NCBI RefSeq assembly: GCF_003014485.1
Contig: NZ_PYGA01000002.1
Location: 310,001 to 374,000 of the forward strand
From: Murinocardiopsis flavida
GTDB taxonomy: Bacteria; Actinomycetota; Actinomycetes; Streptosporangiales; Streptosporangiaceae
Length of the DNA stretch: 64,000 nt
Direction of reading: 5' to 3'
Shown piece by piece: positions 37,737 to 46,080 of the stretch (position 1 is its first letter; the number at the start of each line of letters is the position of its first letter). Both the position numbers and the translations under genes were made by a program. The notes beneath the pieces were generated by a model. The model searched no databases. It was not told where the DNA came from and saw only the letters and a program-made list of their open reading frames with translations.

Positions 37737-38225
37737 ATGGACGTACGTGAAATGCGCGCCGGGGAGCTCCCGGAGGTCGGCGAGCTGCGGGTGGCGACCT
37801 ACGTCGGCCAGGGGCATGTGGCGCCCGACTCCGACTACCTCGCCAAGCTGCGCACGCTCGGCGGCGACCCCGGCTCCCTGGTCCTGGTCGCCGAGGACGG
37901 CGGCCGGCTCGTGGGGACGATCACCGTGCAGTCCTACCCCCACGGCGGCGAGGTCCTACGCGGCCCCGAGGAGTCCGAGATCCGCGCGCTCGCCGTCGCC
38001 CCCGACGCCCAGCGCGGCGGTGTCGGGCGCGGGCTGCTGCGCGCCGGTGTCGCCGCGGCGGCCCTTTCCGGCGCCGGCCGGCTGGTGCTCTGCACGATGC
38101 CGAGCATGGTCGGCGCGCAGCGCATGTACGCGATGGCGGGCTTCGGCCGACTCTACGAGCGCGACTGGGAGGTCCGGCCGGGCCTGCGGCTCCTGGTCTA
38201 CGGCCTGGACCTGCCCGCCGGGTGA
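37737..38225 (+). CDS. GNAT-family N-acetyltransferase
   Basis: The 162-residue protein is a compact GNAT: DVREMRAGELPEVGELRVAT at the N-terminus, ESEIRALAVAPDAQRGGVGR (about 80-99) with the acetyl-CoA loop Q-R-G-G-V-G-R, and TMPSMVGAQRMYAMAGFGRL (about 120-140) as the C-terminal Y-x-x-x-G-F segment. The acceptor is unknown. It lies convergent to egtD with a hairpin between. Confidence 0.87.
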   Translation: MDVREMRAGELPEVGELRVATYVGQGHVAPDSDYLAKLRTLGGDPGSLVLVAEDGGRLVGTITVQSYPHGGEVLRGPEESEIRALAVAPDAQRGGVGRGLLRAGVAAAALSGAGRLVLCTMPSMVGAQRMYAMAGFGRLYERDWEVRPGLRLLVYGLDLPAG

Positions 38226-38229
38226 CGCC

Positions 38230-38268
38230 GCGCGGCCGTGCGGGCGCGGCGCACCCGCACGGCCGCGC
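38230..38268. terminator. bidirectional terminator between the acetyltransferase and egtD
   Basis: GCGCGGCCGTGCGGG and its complement form a perfect 15-bp stem with a 9-nt loop, between convergent genes. Confidence 0.85.
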
Positions 38269-38320
38269 CGGTCGGCGGGGTGGCGGTGTCGGCAGGGGGC
38301 CGGTCAGCAGGGCGGCGGTG

Positions 38321-39286
38321 TCAGCAGGGCTCGGCCAGCAGCAGCGCGAAGTCCGCCGCGCCGTCGCCCCACCAGTGGGTGAGCGCGAATCCGGCGGCGG
38401 CCAGTTCGGGGCCGATCCGCTCCCTGCGGAACTTCGCCGAGGTCTCGGTGCGCAGCTCCTCCCCCGCCGCGAATGGGACGGCCATCCCCAGCGCCGCGAG
38501 GCCGACCCGCTGGGCGGCGCGGGCGCGCAGCCGCATCTCGATCCACTCGGCATCGGGGTCCCACACTGCGACGTGGTCGAAGGCCGCCGGGACGAAGTCG
38601 GCGCCCAGTTCCCGGTTCAGCACCAGCAGGACGTTGCGGTTGAACGCCGCGGTGACTCCCTGGGGGTCGTCATAGGCGGCGACCAGCCGGGCGGGGTCCT
38701 TGACCAGGTCCACGCCGAGCAGCAGCGTGTCGCCCGGCCCCATGGCGGCGCGCAGCTCGCCGAGGAACTTCGCCCGCTGCTCCGGGACCAGGTTGCCGAT
38801 CGTGGAGCCCAGCATCGCCACCAGCCGGCGCCCGCCCGAGGGGAGCAGGTGCAGGTGCCGTTCGAAGTCCGCGGCGACGGGGGCGACCACGATCGCGGGG
38901 TGGTCGGCTGCGAGCTCCCGCGCGGCCTGCTCCAGGAAGTCGCCGCTGACGTCCACCGGGACGAACCGGCGCAGCGAGCCCTCGCGCGACAGCGCGTCCA
39001 GCAGCAGCCGGGTCTTGCGGCCCGACCCCGCGCCGAGTTCGAGCAGGGTGTCGGCGCGCGCCGCGGCGGCGACCTCGGGGGCGTGCCGTACCAGCAGCGC
39101 CGTCTCGGCGCGGGTCGGATAGTAGGCGTCCAGCGCGGTGATCTCCTCGAAGAGGGCGCTGCCCCGCTCGTCGTAGAACCACTTCGGCGGCAGTGCCTTG
39201 GGCGCGGAGCGCAGGCCGCCGCGCACGTCCGCGCGCAGGGCCGCGGCGAGGTCGTCGTCGGTGAGGTGTCGTTCGATGGGCTGCAT
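38321..39286 (-). CDS. egtD: histidine N-alpha-methyltransferase EgtD
   Basis: The 321-residue enzyme trimethylates histidine to hercynine with S-adenosylmethionine, the first step of ergothioneine synthesis. It shows ALPPKWFYDERGSALFEEIT and YYPTRAETALL, the DUF2260/EgtD opening, TLLELGAGSGRKTRLLLDAL for SAM binding (about 80-99), PVDVSGDFLEQAA and AMLGSTIGNLVPEQRAKFL. ATG 39286 follows AGAGG; a GTG at 39304 is less likely. It is the last gene of egtABCD. Confidence 0.95.
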   Translation of the reverse strand: MQPIERHLTDDDLAAALRADVRGGLRSAPKALPPKWFYDERGSALFEEITALDAYYPTRAETALLVRHAPEVAAAARADTLLELGAGSGRKTRLLLDALSREGSLRRFVPVDVSGDFLEQAARELAADHPAIVVAPVAADFERHLHLLPSGGRRLVAMLGSTIGNLVPEQRAKFLGELRAAMGPGDTLLLGVDLVKDPARLVAAYDDPQGVTAAFNRNVLLVLNRELGADFVPAAFDHVAVWDPDAEWIEMRLRARAAQRVGLAALGMAVPFAAGEELRTETSAKFRRERIGPELAAAGFALTHWWGDGAADFALLLAEPC

Positions 39287-39388
39287 GCTGCCTCTCGTTT
39301 CCACGGCTGGGTGCGGGGTCGAACGGGGTCCGGGCGCGCACGGTCTCCGGGCGCGCGGGGGCGCCGCGGAAGTCCCGCGGCGCCCGTC

Positions 39389-40123
39389 TCAGGCGATCGG
39401 CGTGATGGACACCTGGTCGGGCGTCGCGCGGACCAGGGAGCCCTCGGGCACCCACTGCCACCCGTCGCGGTCGTCGCAGGGTTCGGATGCGAGGAGAACG
39501 GCGCCGTTGTCGCGGAGTACGGCGAGGCCGTCCCCCGCTGCGGTCGCCGCCAGCGCCGCGCCGTCGGACGCCAGCAGGTTGTAGCGGCCCGGCGACGCCT
39601 CCCGCGCCGCGCGCACGACGGATTCCAGGCCCGCGCCGAGGTCGGCGCCCGCGCGCCACTCCCGCACGGCGTGCGCGAAGAGCAGGGCGGAGTCCACCGG
39701 TGCGCGCGCGTCCAGGACGCCGGGCGGCGGGGACCCGCCGAACCGTTCGAGGAGCGCGCCGTCATCGGCCGCCGCGCCGTGGTGGCTGAACAGCCTGCCG
39801 TCCGCGCGGAACGGCTGGGCGCAGGACTCGTCGGTCGGGTAGCCGACCGTCGCGTCGCGCACGGCGGCGACGACGCAGGTGCCGCGCAGCTCCCCCGCTG
39901 TCTCGGCGAAGGAGGCGTCCGCCCAGACGGGCATCGCCCTGCGGTACCGGAGCGGACCGGCCCGCTCCGGCGGGTACCAGCCGACGCCGAAGCCGTCGGC
40001 GTTGACCGTCCCGTGCCGCTGCGCGCGCGGCGCGTGGGCCTGGACGACCAGCGAGTGCTCGGGCTCGTACAGCAGCGTGTGAAGGGTGACGGGCGGGCCG
40101 GCGTAGGCCAGATGGCGGCACAT
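39389..40123 (-). CDS. egtC: gamma-glutamyl-hercynylcysteine sulfoxide hydrolase EgtC
   Basis: The 244-residue class-II glutamine-amidotransferase-type protein begins MCRHLAYAGPPV, so Cys2 becomes the N-terminal nucleophile after Met removal. Later segments VNADGFGVGWYP, VVAAVRDATVG, AQPFRADGRLFSHHGA and RYNLLASDGAA match the family. It removes the gamma-glutamyl group from the EgtB product. The start overlaps the egtB stop by one base (TGATG), showing translational coupling. Confidence 0.93.
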   Translation of the reverse strand: MCRHLAYAGPPVTLHTLLYEPEHSLVVQAHAPRAQRHGTVNADGFGVGWYPPERAGPLRYRRAMPVWADASFAETAGELRGTCVVAAVRDATVGYPTDESCAQPFRADGRLFSHHGAAADDGALLERFGGSPPPGVLDARAPVDSALLFAHAVREWRAGADLGAGLESVVRAAREASPGRYNLLASDGAALAATAAGDGLAVLRDNGAVLLASEPCDDRDGWQWVPEGSLVRATPDQVSITPIA

Positions 40124-41547
40124 CAGCGGGCCTCCGCGTCGCGGGCGCAGCGGAACCCGGCGAAGATCTGCCGGCGGACGGGCAGGTCCCAGTTGCGGAA
40201 GGTGCCGCGCGCCGCGGTGGCGTGCGTGGCCCAGGATCCGCCGCGCAGGACCTTGTGGCCGGGGCCGAAGAACACCTCGCTGTACTCGCGGTAGGGGAAG
40301 GCCGCGAACCCCGGGTAGCCGTGGAAGTCGGTCGAGGTCCACTCCCACACGTCGCCGATGAGCTGGTGGACGCCCAGCGGCGACGCCCCGGCCGGGTGCG
40401 CGCCCGCCGCGGCGGGGCCCAGCCGGCGCTGGCCGAGATTGGCGTGGTCCGGCCCGGGCTCGGCGTCGCCCCAGGGGAACCGGCGCGAGCGCCCCGTTGC
40501 GGGGTCGTAGCGGGCCGCCTTCTCCCATTCGGCCTCGGTGGGCAGCCGCTTGCCCGCCCACCGCGCGTACGCCTCGGCCTCGTGGCAGCAGACGTGCTGG
40601 ACGGGCTCGTCCGGCGGCACCGGTTCGACGCGGCCGAACCTGCGACGCTGCCACCCCGCGCCGTCGGCCGTCCAGAACGCGGGCGCGCGCACCCCCGTCC
40701 GGTCGAGCCACGCCCGGCCGTCCTCGCTCCACCAGCGGGGGTCGTCGTAGCCGCCAGCCGCCATGAACTCCTGGTACTCGGCGTTGCTGACGGCGCGGAC
40801 GTCGATGTGGAACGCCGGCAGCGACACGGTGTGCGCGGGCCGCTCGTTGTCGTAGGTCCAGGGGTCGGCGCTCGTCCCCATGGTGAACGGCCCGGCGTCG
40901 ACCAGGACCTCGCCGCCCGGATGCCGGGCGCCGGGGGGTGCCCCGGCGGCGTCGCCCTCGGGCAGCAGCGGGCCGTCGGCGCGCAGCTGGTGCGTCGCGA
41001 GCATCGTCTCGTCGTGCTGGTGCTCGTGCTGGATGACCATGCCGTACACGAAGCCGTCCGCGAGCAGCGCGGGGCCGGGGCCGAACCGGGCGTCGGCGAG
41101 CGTGTCGAGGACCCGGGAGCGGACGCGCTCGTTGTAGGCCACCGCTTCCTCGGGGCTGAGCAGCGGCAGTTCGACCCGGGACGCGCGCGGGTTCTCGAAC
41201 GCGTCGTAGAGGACGTCGATGTCGGGGCGCAGCGCCTGCCCGCCCACTGCGGCGCGCAGCAGCCACTGCTCTTCGTAGTTGCCGATGTGCGCGAGGTCCC
41301 ACACCAGGGGCGACATCAGCGGCGAGTGCTGGGCGACCAGCGCCGCGTCCGCCAGCGCGTCCACGGTGAGCCCGCGGCTGCGGGTGCGCGCCGAGTCCAG
41401 CTCGGCGGCGATCCGCTCGCGCAGCCGGTCGGCGCCGCCGGGGTCCGGGGGGCGCTCGGCGGGGCGGCCGCCATCGGGACGGTGGTCGGCGGGGTCCGCG
41501 GGCCGCCCGGCGGGACGGTGGTCGGCGGGGTCGGGGCCGGTGCTCAT
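40123..41547 (-). CDS. egtB: hercynine oxygenase EgtB
   Basis: The 474-residue iron enzyme joins hercynine and gamma-glutamylcysteine with oxygen to the sulfoxide. The DinB-like half has HSPLMSPLVWDLAHIGNYEE and YGMVIQHEHQHDETMLATHQ, supplying the H-x3-H-x-E type iron ligands; the C-terminal formylglycine-generating-enzyme-like half has GPFTMGTSADPWTYDNERPA, RLPTEAEWEKAARYDP and VLRGGSWATHA. ATG 41547 follows AAAGGAG. The first about 40 residues are a Pro/Asp/Arg-rich extension with an internal repeat, not part of the enzyme fold. Confidence 0.94.
   Translation of the reverse strand: MSTGPDPADHRPAGRPADPADHRPDGGRPAERPPDPGGADRLRERIAAELDSARTRSRGLTVDALADAALVAQHSPLMSPLVWDLAHIGNYEEQWLLRAAVGGQALRPDIDVLYDAFENPRASRVELPLLSPEEAVAYNERVRSRVLDTLADARFGPGPALLADGFVYGMVIQHEHQHDETMLATHQLRADGPLLPEGDAAGAPPGARHPGGEVLVDAGPFTMGTSADPWTYDNERPAHTVSLPAFHIDVRAVSNAEYQEFMAAGGYDDPRWWSEDGRAWLDRTGVRAPAFWTADGAGWQRRRFGRVEPVPPDEPVQHVCCHEAEAYARWAGKRLPTEAEWEKAARYDPATGRSRRFPWGDAEPGPDHANLGQRRLGPAAAGAHPAGASPLGVHQLIGDVWEWTSTDFHGYPGFAAFPYREYSEVFFGPGHKVLRGGSWATHATAARGTFRNWDLPVRRQIFAGFRCARDAEAR
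41475..41532. repeat. 36-bp period repeat in the egtB 5' end
   Basis: CGGGACGGTGGTCGGCGGGG occurs at 41475 and again at 41511, a 36-bp period. It encodes two copies of D-P-A-D-H-R-P in the low-complexity N-terminus of EgtB. Confidence 0.75.
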
Positions 41548-42752
41548 GCCGCTCCTTTCAGCAGGGCCTCGTCGGCGGGGCACTGCCCGCGTTCCACGAA
41601 GCGGTCGCGGTAGGCGTCCACGACGGGGACGAGCGACGCCGACCCCATGCGCGGCAGCGCCTCGGCCGCCGCGGCGAAGCAGACTCGGGCGGCCGCGGCC
41701 ACGCCCGGGTCTGCCGGCCCGCTGCGGGCCGCCGCCAGCCAGTCGGCGGGCGCGGGCCCCAACGGACCGAACAGCCCGCCGGCCACCCGCTCGGCCACGT
41801 CGGCGGCCTCAGGGTCGTCGACCAGGGCGGCAGCGACCGCCACGGGCACCGGCCACCACTCCGCGGGCAGGGCGTCGATCATCCGCAGTTCCAGCCAGCC
41901 GCGCGGGCGGACCGGCGGGAACAGTGTGCTCAGGTGGAATTCGAGGTCGTCGGCCGTCGGTTTGCGCGGCGTCCCGACCGCGATCCACTCGGCGAAGCAG
42001 TGCCCGGGGTCGATGCCCCAGGACTCGGAAGCGGCCGCACCGGGGGTCGCCATCACCCCGGCGTCGAGCGCGTAGCGGGCCCAGTCGGCGGCGGGATCGG
42101 TGCCGCGGACCGGCCGGGTCCTGGACGGGTCGATGGCGGACCACACCGCCCACCGGGTGGACCGCCACCCCGTGGGGCGGCCGCGCCACATCGGCGAGTT
42201 GGCGAAGACCGCCACGAACAGCGGGCCGAGGCGGTGCACCGCCCGCCACCGGCGGGCGGCGTCGTCCGGTTCGGCGCCGATGTCGAGGCAGACCTGGAGC
42301 GACGCCGTGCTGCACATCATGGTGCGCCCGGCGGTGCCGCGGCGGCCGAAGTAGGCGGCCATGGCGTCGTAGCGCGGTGAGCGGAGCTGGCGCACCGGGG
42401 CGCGCTCCGGGTCGAGGCCGCTGCCGTGCAGGCGCACGCCCGCGCCGTCCAGGGCCTTGGCGAGGTGATCGATGTCGGTGCCGAGTGCTTCGGCGGCGGC
42501 GGCCGGGCCGCGACAGGGCGGGGAGCTGAGCTCGACCTGCCCACCTGGTTCGAATGTGAGCGAGCTGCCGGCCGGCGGCGGGCCCGCCTCGGCGGCGGCG
42601 GTGCTGAGAATGTCGATGGGAACGGGGACGTGCGGGCGGTCGATGTCGGCGGCGAACCACTCGGCTTCGACGCCGACGAGCCCTGGCGGCCCGGTCTTGA
42701 AGCAGATGCCCCGGGCGTAGTCGTAGACGTCGGTCTCGGTGAGGTGCTTCAT
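41544..42752 (-). CDS. egtA: glutamate-cysteine ligase EgtA
   Basis: The 402-residue GCS2-type enzyme makes gamma-glutamylcysteine, co-substrate of EgtB. It has [10 protein letters not shown] near the start, [40 protein letters not shown] and [20 protein letters not shown], the family's substrate- and metal-binding segments. ATG 42752 follows GGGGGA; ATG 42797 would add 15 residues. Its stop overlaps the egtB start by 4 bp, so it is the first gene of the operon. Confidence 0.93.
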   Translation of the reverse strand: MKHLTETDVYDYARGICFKTGPPGLVGVEAEWFAADIDRPHVPVPIDILSTAAAEAGPPPAGSSLTFEPGGQVELSSPPCRGPAAAAEALGTDIDHLAKALDGAGVRLHGSGLDPERAPVRQLRSPRYDAMAAYFGRRGTAGRTMMCSTASLQVCLDIGAEPDDAARRWRAVHRLGPLFVAVFANSPMWRGRPTGWRSTRWAVWSAIDPSRTRPVRGTDPAADWARYALDAGVMATPGAAASESWGIDPGHCFAEWIAVGTPRKPTADDLEFHLSTLFPPVRPRGWLELRMIDALPAEWWPVPVAVAAALVDDPEAADVAERVAGGLFGPLGPAPADWLAAARSGPADPGVAAAARVCFAAAAEALPRMGSASLVPVVDAYRDRFVERGQCPADEALLKGAA

Positions 42753-43069
42753 CGGATCCCCCAGCGGGTTCGGCACTGGGACCTCCCATGCCCCCATTCA
42801 CCCCGATTCGAACACCCCGTTTGGCGGCGCGCCGTGAACGGACAGTGAACGGCGGTATCGGACGCTTTCGGAGCGCATGACCGTTTCCGGCCACTGAGAA
42901 TTCGCCTCTCACACCCCAGTACCCCATCCGCACCACCGGCATCAGCGCCCCCTCGCGCCCCGCGGCGGCCCGACCGGACGCGATCGGCGGCGCGGGTGCG
43001 CTCGCCGACCTCGCCGACCGAGAAGGCCTCTTCCGCGGCTGGTGCGGTCAACGGGGCGCACATCCCGAC
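42753..43069. other. intergenic region upstream of egtA
   Basis: About 320 bp between egtA (minus) and the MerR-type promoter of the dehydrogenase gene (plus). It should hold the egt promoter. The part around 42835-42940 is less GC-rich. I see no protein-coding signal or clear operator. Confidence 0.45.
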
Positions 43070-43100
43070 TTGATCTGGAGTGCGCTCCAGATCCTAGGTT
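43070..43100 (+). promoter_or_regulatory. MerR-type promoter of the short-chain dehydrogenase gene
   Basis: TTGATC (43070-43075), 19-bp spacer, TAGGTT (43095-43100). The spacer lies within the perfect inverted repeat GATCTGGAG-TGCG-CTCCAGATC (43072-43093). The predicted transcription start coincides with the ATG at 43107, so the mRNA should be leaderless. The half-sites equal those at 1265-1280. Confidence 0.8.
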
Positions 43101-43106
43101 CGCGGC

Positions 43107-44087
43107 ATGACCGACATCCAGCAGACGCCGATCCAGTCAGGGTTCACTGCCGCTTCCACGGCCGCCGGGGTGATGGCCGGTGTCGATCTCGCGGGCAGGA
43201 CCGCCCTGGTCACCGGCGGTTACTCCGGCCTTGGGTTCGAGACGACCCGCTCACTGGCGCAGGCAGGGGCACGGGTCCTCGTTCCGGCCCGACGTCCACA
43301 GGTGGCTCGTGACCGGCTTGCCGACCTCGCCGGGGTCACCGTCATTCCGATGGACCTGGCCGACCTCCCCAGTGTGCACCGAGCCTGCGAGCAGCTACGA
43401 GAATCCGAAACGACGCTGGACATCGCGATCGCGGCCGCAGGCGTGATGGCCTCTCCCGAACGTCGCGTCGGGCCCGGTTGGGAAGGCCAGTTCGCGATCA
43501 ATCACCTCGGCCATTTCGTCCTCATGACCCTGCTCTTCCCGTTGCTGGCGAATGCCGGCGGTGCACGGGTGGTGTCGTACTCCTCGGCCGGGCACCAGCT
43601 GTCCGACATCCGCTGGGACGACATGCACTTCGACGACTGCTACGACAAGTGGTCGGCATACGGGCAGTCGAAGACGGCCAACGTACTGTTCGCCGTGCAC
43701 CTCGATGCCATAGGGCGGGAGGACGGCGTGCGCGCCTTCTCGCTGCACCCCGGGGCGGTCATCACCGAGCTTCAGCGCGATATGACGGCTGCCGAGCAGA
43801 TCGAGCGCGGCTGGATCGACGAGCAGGGGAACATCGTCGCCCGCGGATTCAAGACGCCGAGCCAAGGGGCGGCGACCGGGCTTTGGGCGGCCACCTCGCC
43901 GAGCCTGACCGACCTTGGCGGCCGGTACTGCGAAGACTGCGACATCGCGCCGCTCGCCACCGCCAACGGTTCCATGGAGGACGGCGGCGTTCGTCCCTAC
44001 GCACTCGACCCCGACAGCGCCGACCGTCTGTGGCGGGCATCGGCCCGACTCACCGGTGTCGGCCTCTCCGGCAAGGCGACGAAGTGA
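43107..44087 (+). CDS. short-chain dehydrogenase/reductase (SDR)
   Basis: The 326-residue protein has the SDR cofactor motif TALVTGGYSGLGFETTRSLA (G-x3-G-x-G, about 32-51), the A-A-A-G variant of NAAG in IAIAAAGVMASPE and the catalytic pair Y-x3-K in DKWSAYGQSKTANVLFAVHL, preceded by Ser in VVSYSSAGHQLSD. It resembles WW-domain oxidoreductase/protochlorophyllide-reductase-like SDRs that use NADP. Codon use is visibly less GC-biased than its neighbours (more T- and A-ending codons), a hint of transfer. It is driven by a MerR-type promoter but no merR gene is adjacent. Confidence 0.92.
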   Translation: MTDIQQTPIQSGFTAASTAAGVMAGVDLAGRTALVTGGYSGLGFETTRSLAQAGARVLVPARRPQVARDRLADLAGVTVIPMDLADLPSVHRACEQLRESETTLDIAIAAAGVMASPERRVGPGWEGQFAINHLGHFVLMTLLFPLLANAGGARVVSYSSAGHQLSDIRWDDMHFDDCYDKWSAYGQSKTANVLFAVHLDAIGREDGVRAFSLHPGAVITELQRDMTAAEQIERGWIDEQGNIVARGFKTPSQGAATGLWAATSPSLTDLGGRYCEDCDIAPLATANGSMEDGGVRPYALDPDSADRLWRASARLTGVGLSGKATK

Positions 44088-44305
44088 CACACGCCAACGC
44101 GCGACGCGGCGGCGTGCCGAACCGAGGCGTGCACCCCGCGTGCCGGGACCGGGGGCGGTTCGCCGCCGCCCCGTCCTCCGGGCGGGTTACGCGGGGACCG
44201 GTCGCCAAGACAGCGGCCGGTCCGTGCGCCCGCGTCCGCCGTGACGCGGCCGATCTCTTCCGCCGCTCCTGCCGGGGCGGCGGCCGATCCCTCCGCTCTC
44301 GGGCG

Positions 44306-45040
44306 TCAGGACGCGGGCCGGTCGCGGGTTTCGACCGATGTCACGAGTTCCAGCAGGTCACGGTACTCGCGCAGGGTCGTGCGGAGCAGTTCGGTGTCGG
44401 CGGGGTGCTCGCCCTCCCACACACCGCGGAGAGCCCGCCGACGCTCGACGAGGCGCGCGGTCAGCGCCTCCAGTTCGCCTGCGATGAGCGCGTCCGCGTC
44501 GCGGACCGCGCGCGGCGGGTCGTCGACGAATGCGCTCTGGACATCCCGCCAGCGGGTCTTCGCCGACAGGCCGGTCGAGCCCGCGGACCCGGTGACCGCG
44601 CCTGCGGGGGCGGACTCGGCCCTCGGCGCGGGCGGGTCCGCCGCACCCGGTGCGAGCGGGTCCTTCGCGCCCGGTTCCTGGGCGCGTGCCTCATGCGCGG
44701 CCGAGAGGGATCCGGGGCGGCCCGCTCCTGCGGTGGCAGCGTCGTCCGAGCGGTGGGAGCGGGAGCCGTGCTCGGCCGCGTCCCGGTCGGCGCCGGTACG
44801 CACCCTCCCCGGCTGGGTCACGCGCGTCGATTCGGGATCGGTGTCGGCCCCGGGCTCGCGCCATTCGGCGGGCCGCCCCGACTCGGCCGCCGTCGCCGCG
44901 GCCTCCGGCTCGGGGCGGTCGCGGTGCTTGTCGGGGCGGCGGAAGCTCCAGCGGACCTCCCGCCGGGTGGGCGAGTCGCCGGTCCTGGCGGGTTCGGCGG
45001 CCTCGGAGCCGCCCGCGCCCGGGGTCTCGTCGCGGTTCAC
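44306..45040 (-). CDS. hypothetical protein sharing a domain with the upstream gene
   Basis: The 244-residue protein has a long low-complexity, charged N-terminus (about 1-155) and a C-terminal helical domain: TRWRDVQSAFVDDPPRAVRD, ADALIAGELEALTARLVERR, RALRGVW and LLRTTLREYRDLLELVTSV. The same pattern (W-x-x-I/V-Q-x-x-F-V-D-x-P-x-x-A-V-x-D-A-D) is in the gene just upstream, so the two are paralogous over this part. It starts within the upstream stop (ATGA overlap), so they are co-translated. Function unknown. Confidence 0.75.
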   Translation of the reverse strand: MNRDETPGAGGSEAAEPARTGDSPTRREVRWSFRRPDKHRDRPEPEAAATAAESGRPAEWREPGADTDPESTRVTQPGRVRTGADRDAAEHGSRSHRSDDAATAGAGRPGSLSAAHEARAQEPGAKDPLAPGAADPPAPRAESAPAGAVTGSAGSTGLSAKTRWRDVQSAFVDDPPRAVRDADALIAGELEALTARLVERRRALRGVWEGEHPADTELLRTTLREYRDLLELVTSVETRDRPAS

Positions 45041-45858
45041 CGTGGTCCGCCTTCCTCTCGGGGGGCGGTGCCGCCCCGGCGCGGGGGCGGCGCCGGGCCG
45101 TCGTGCCCACCGGGCCGCGCGGACGGGACTTCCCCGGCGCCCGTCGCCGGGCCGGGTCGGTCGGCCGGGACGCCGTGCCCCGGATCGCCGGTGCCGCGCT
45201 CGCCGCCGCGTCCTGGACGGTCGGCCGTGAGGCCGTGGCCCGTGTCGCCGGTGCCGCGCTCGCGGCCGGTGCCGGGGGCGGTTTCGGATGTCGCCGCCGC
45301 CGGGCCATGGCCGGAGGCGTCGTGCCCCAGGAGTTCGGAGAAGAGGGTCCGGTAGTAGACCATGGCGTTGCGCAGGTCCTCAGTGCTGCCGCGCCCCGCT
45401 GCGTCGTTCACGGCGATGTCGTGCGCGGCGCGGTAGTTGTCGAGGGTGCGGGCGTGGTCCACCGATAGCAGCGCGGCCTGCTCCTCGAACCCTTCCGTCG
45501 GGTAACCGCGGTCGGACATGAGCCGGGTGAGCAGGCGGTCCGCGTCGCCCACGGCCTCCGACGGCGCGTCGACGAACCGCTCCTGGATGGCGGTCCACTG
45601 GCGCGTGTAGTCGCGCCGGGTCTCCTCGGGGAGATCGCGCAGTTCCAGCTTGCGGTGCAGGTCCTTGCGGTCCGCGAGCTCCTTCTCCGCCGCCTGGCGG
45701 TCGCCGCCGTGCGCGCTGACGGCTCGGTCGTATTCGGGCCCGAACTGGGCTTTCAGTCTCTTGCTGCGCTGCTCGGGCTTGCGCATCAGTACGAATCCGG
45801 CGATCGCCGCAACGATGACGATGACGACGACCACTCCGATGATCAGGCCGATGTCCAT
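45037..45858 (-). CDS. membrane-anchored hypothetical protein with the shared helical domain
   Basis: The 273-residue protein starts at ATG 45858 with one membrane helix (IGLIIGVVVVIVIVAAIAGF-like, residues 3-24) and then a charged helical region: RSKRLKAQFGPEYDRAVSAH, QWTAIQERFVDAPSEAVGDA, DRLLTRLMSDRGYPTEGFEE and the DNYRAAHDIAVND helix. Related proteins are found in streptomycetes, with no known role. The C-terminal 90 residues are repetitive Gly/Pro/Arg (GERGTGDPGHGVPADRP-type units). It overlaps the downstream paralogue by 4 bp. Confidence 0.78.
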   Translation of the reverse strand: MDIGLIIGVVVVIVIVAAIAGFVLMRKPEQRSKRLKAQFGPEYDRAVSAHGGDRQAAEKELADRKDLHRKLELRDLPEETRRDYTRQWTAIQERFVDAPSEAVGDADRLLTRLMSDRGYPTEGFEEQAALLSVDHARTLDNYRAAHDIAVNDAAGRGSTEDLRNAMVYYRTLFSELLGHDASGHGPAAATSETAPGTGRERGTGDTGHGLTADRPGRGGERGTGDPGHGVPADRPGPATGAGEVPSARPGGHDGPAPPPRRGGTAPREEGGPR

Positions 45859-46080
45859 GTCTGGCCTCCCAAGTGCGCGCCGGCCGGACCTTTCGGGGGG
45901 CTCCGGCCACGGCGCTTCACGGTGCAGACTGCCCTGGAAAGCCGGGTGGAAACGGGGAACACCGACCGGCGGGCGCATCGACCGCCCCATGAGCGCTACT
46001 GGCCGCCGGGCGGGCGGCGGCCGGTGCGCCGCATGGCGGCCCGGCCCGCCGCCCCGCCCGCGCGACCGGGCCGCGGGGGT

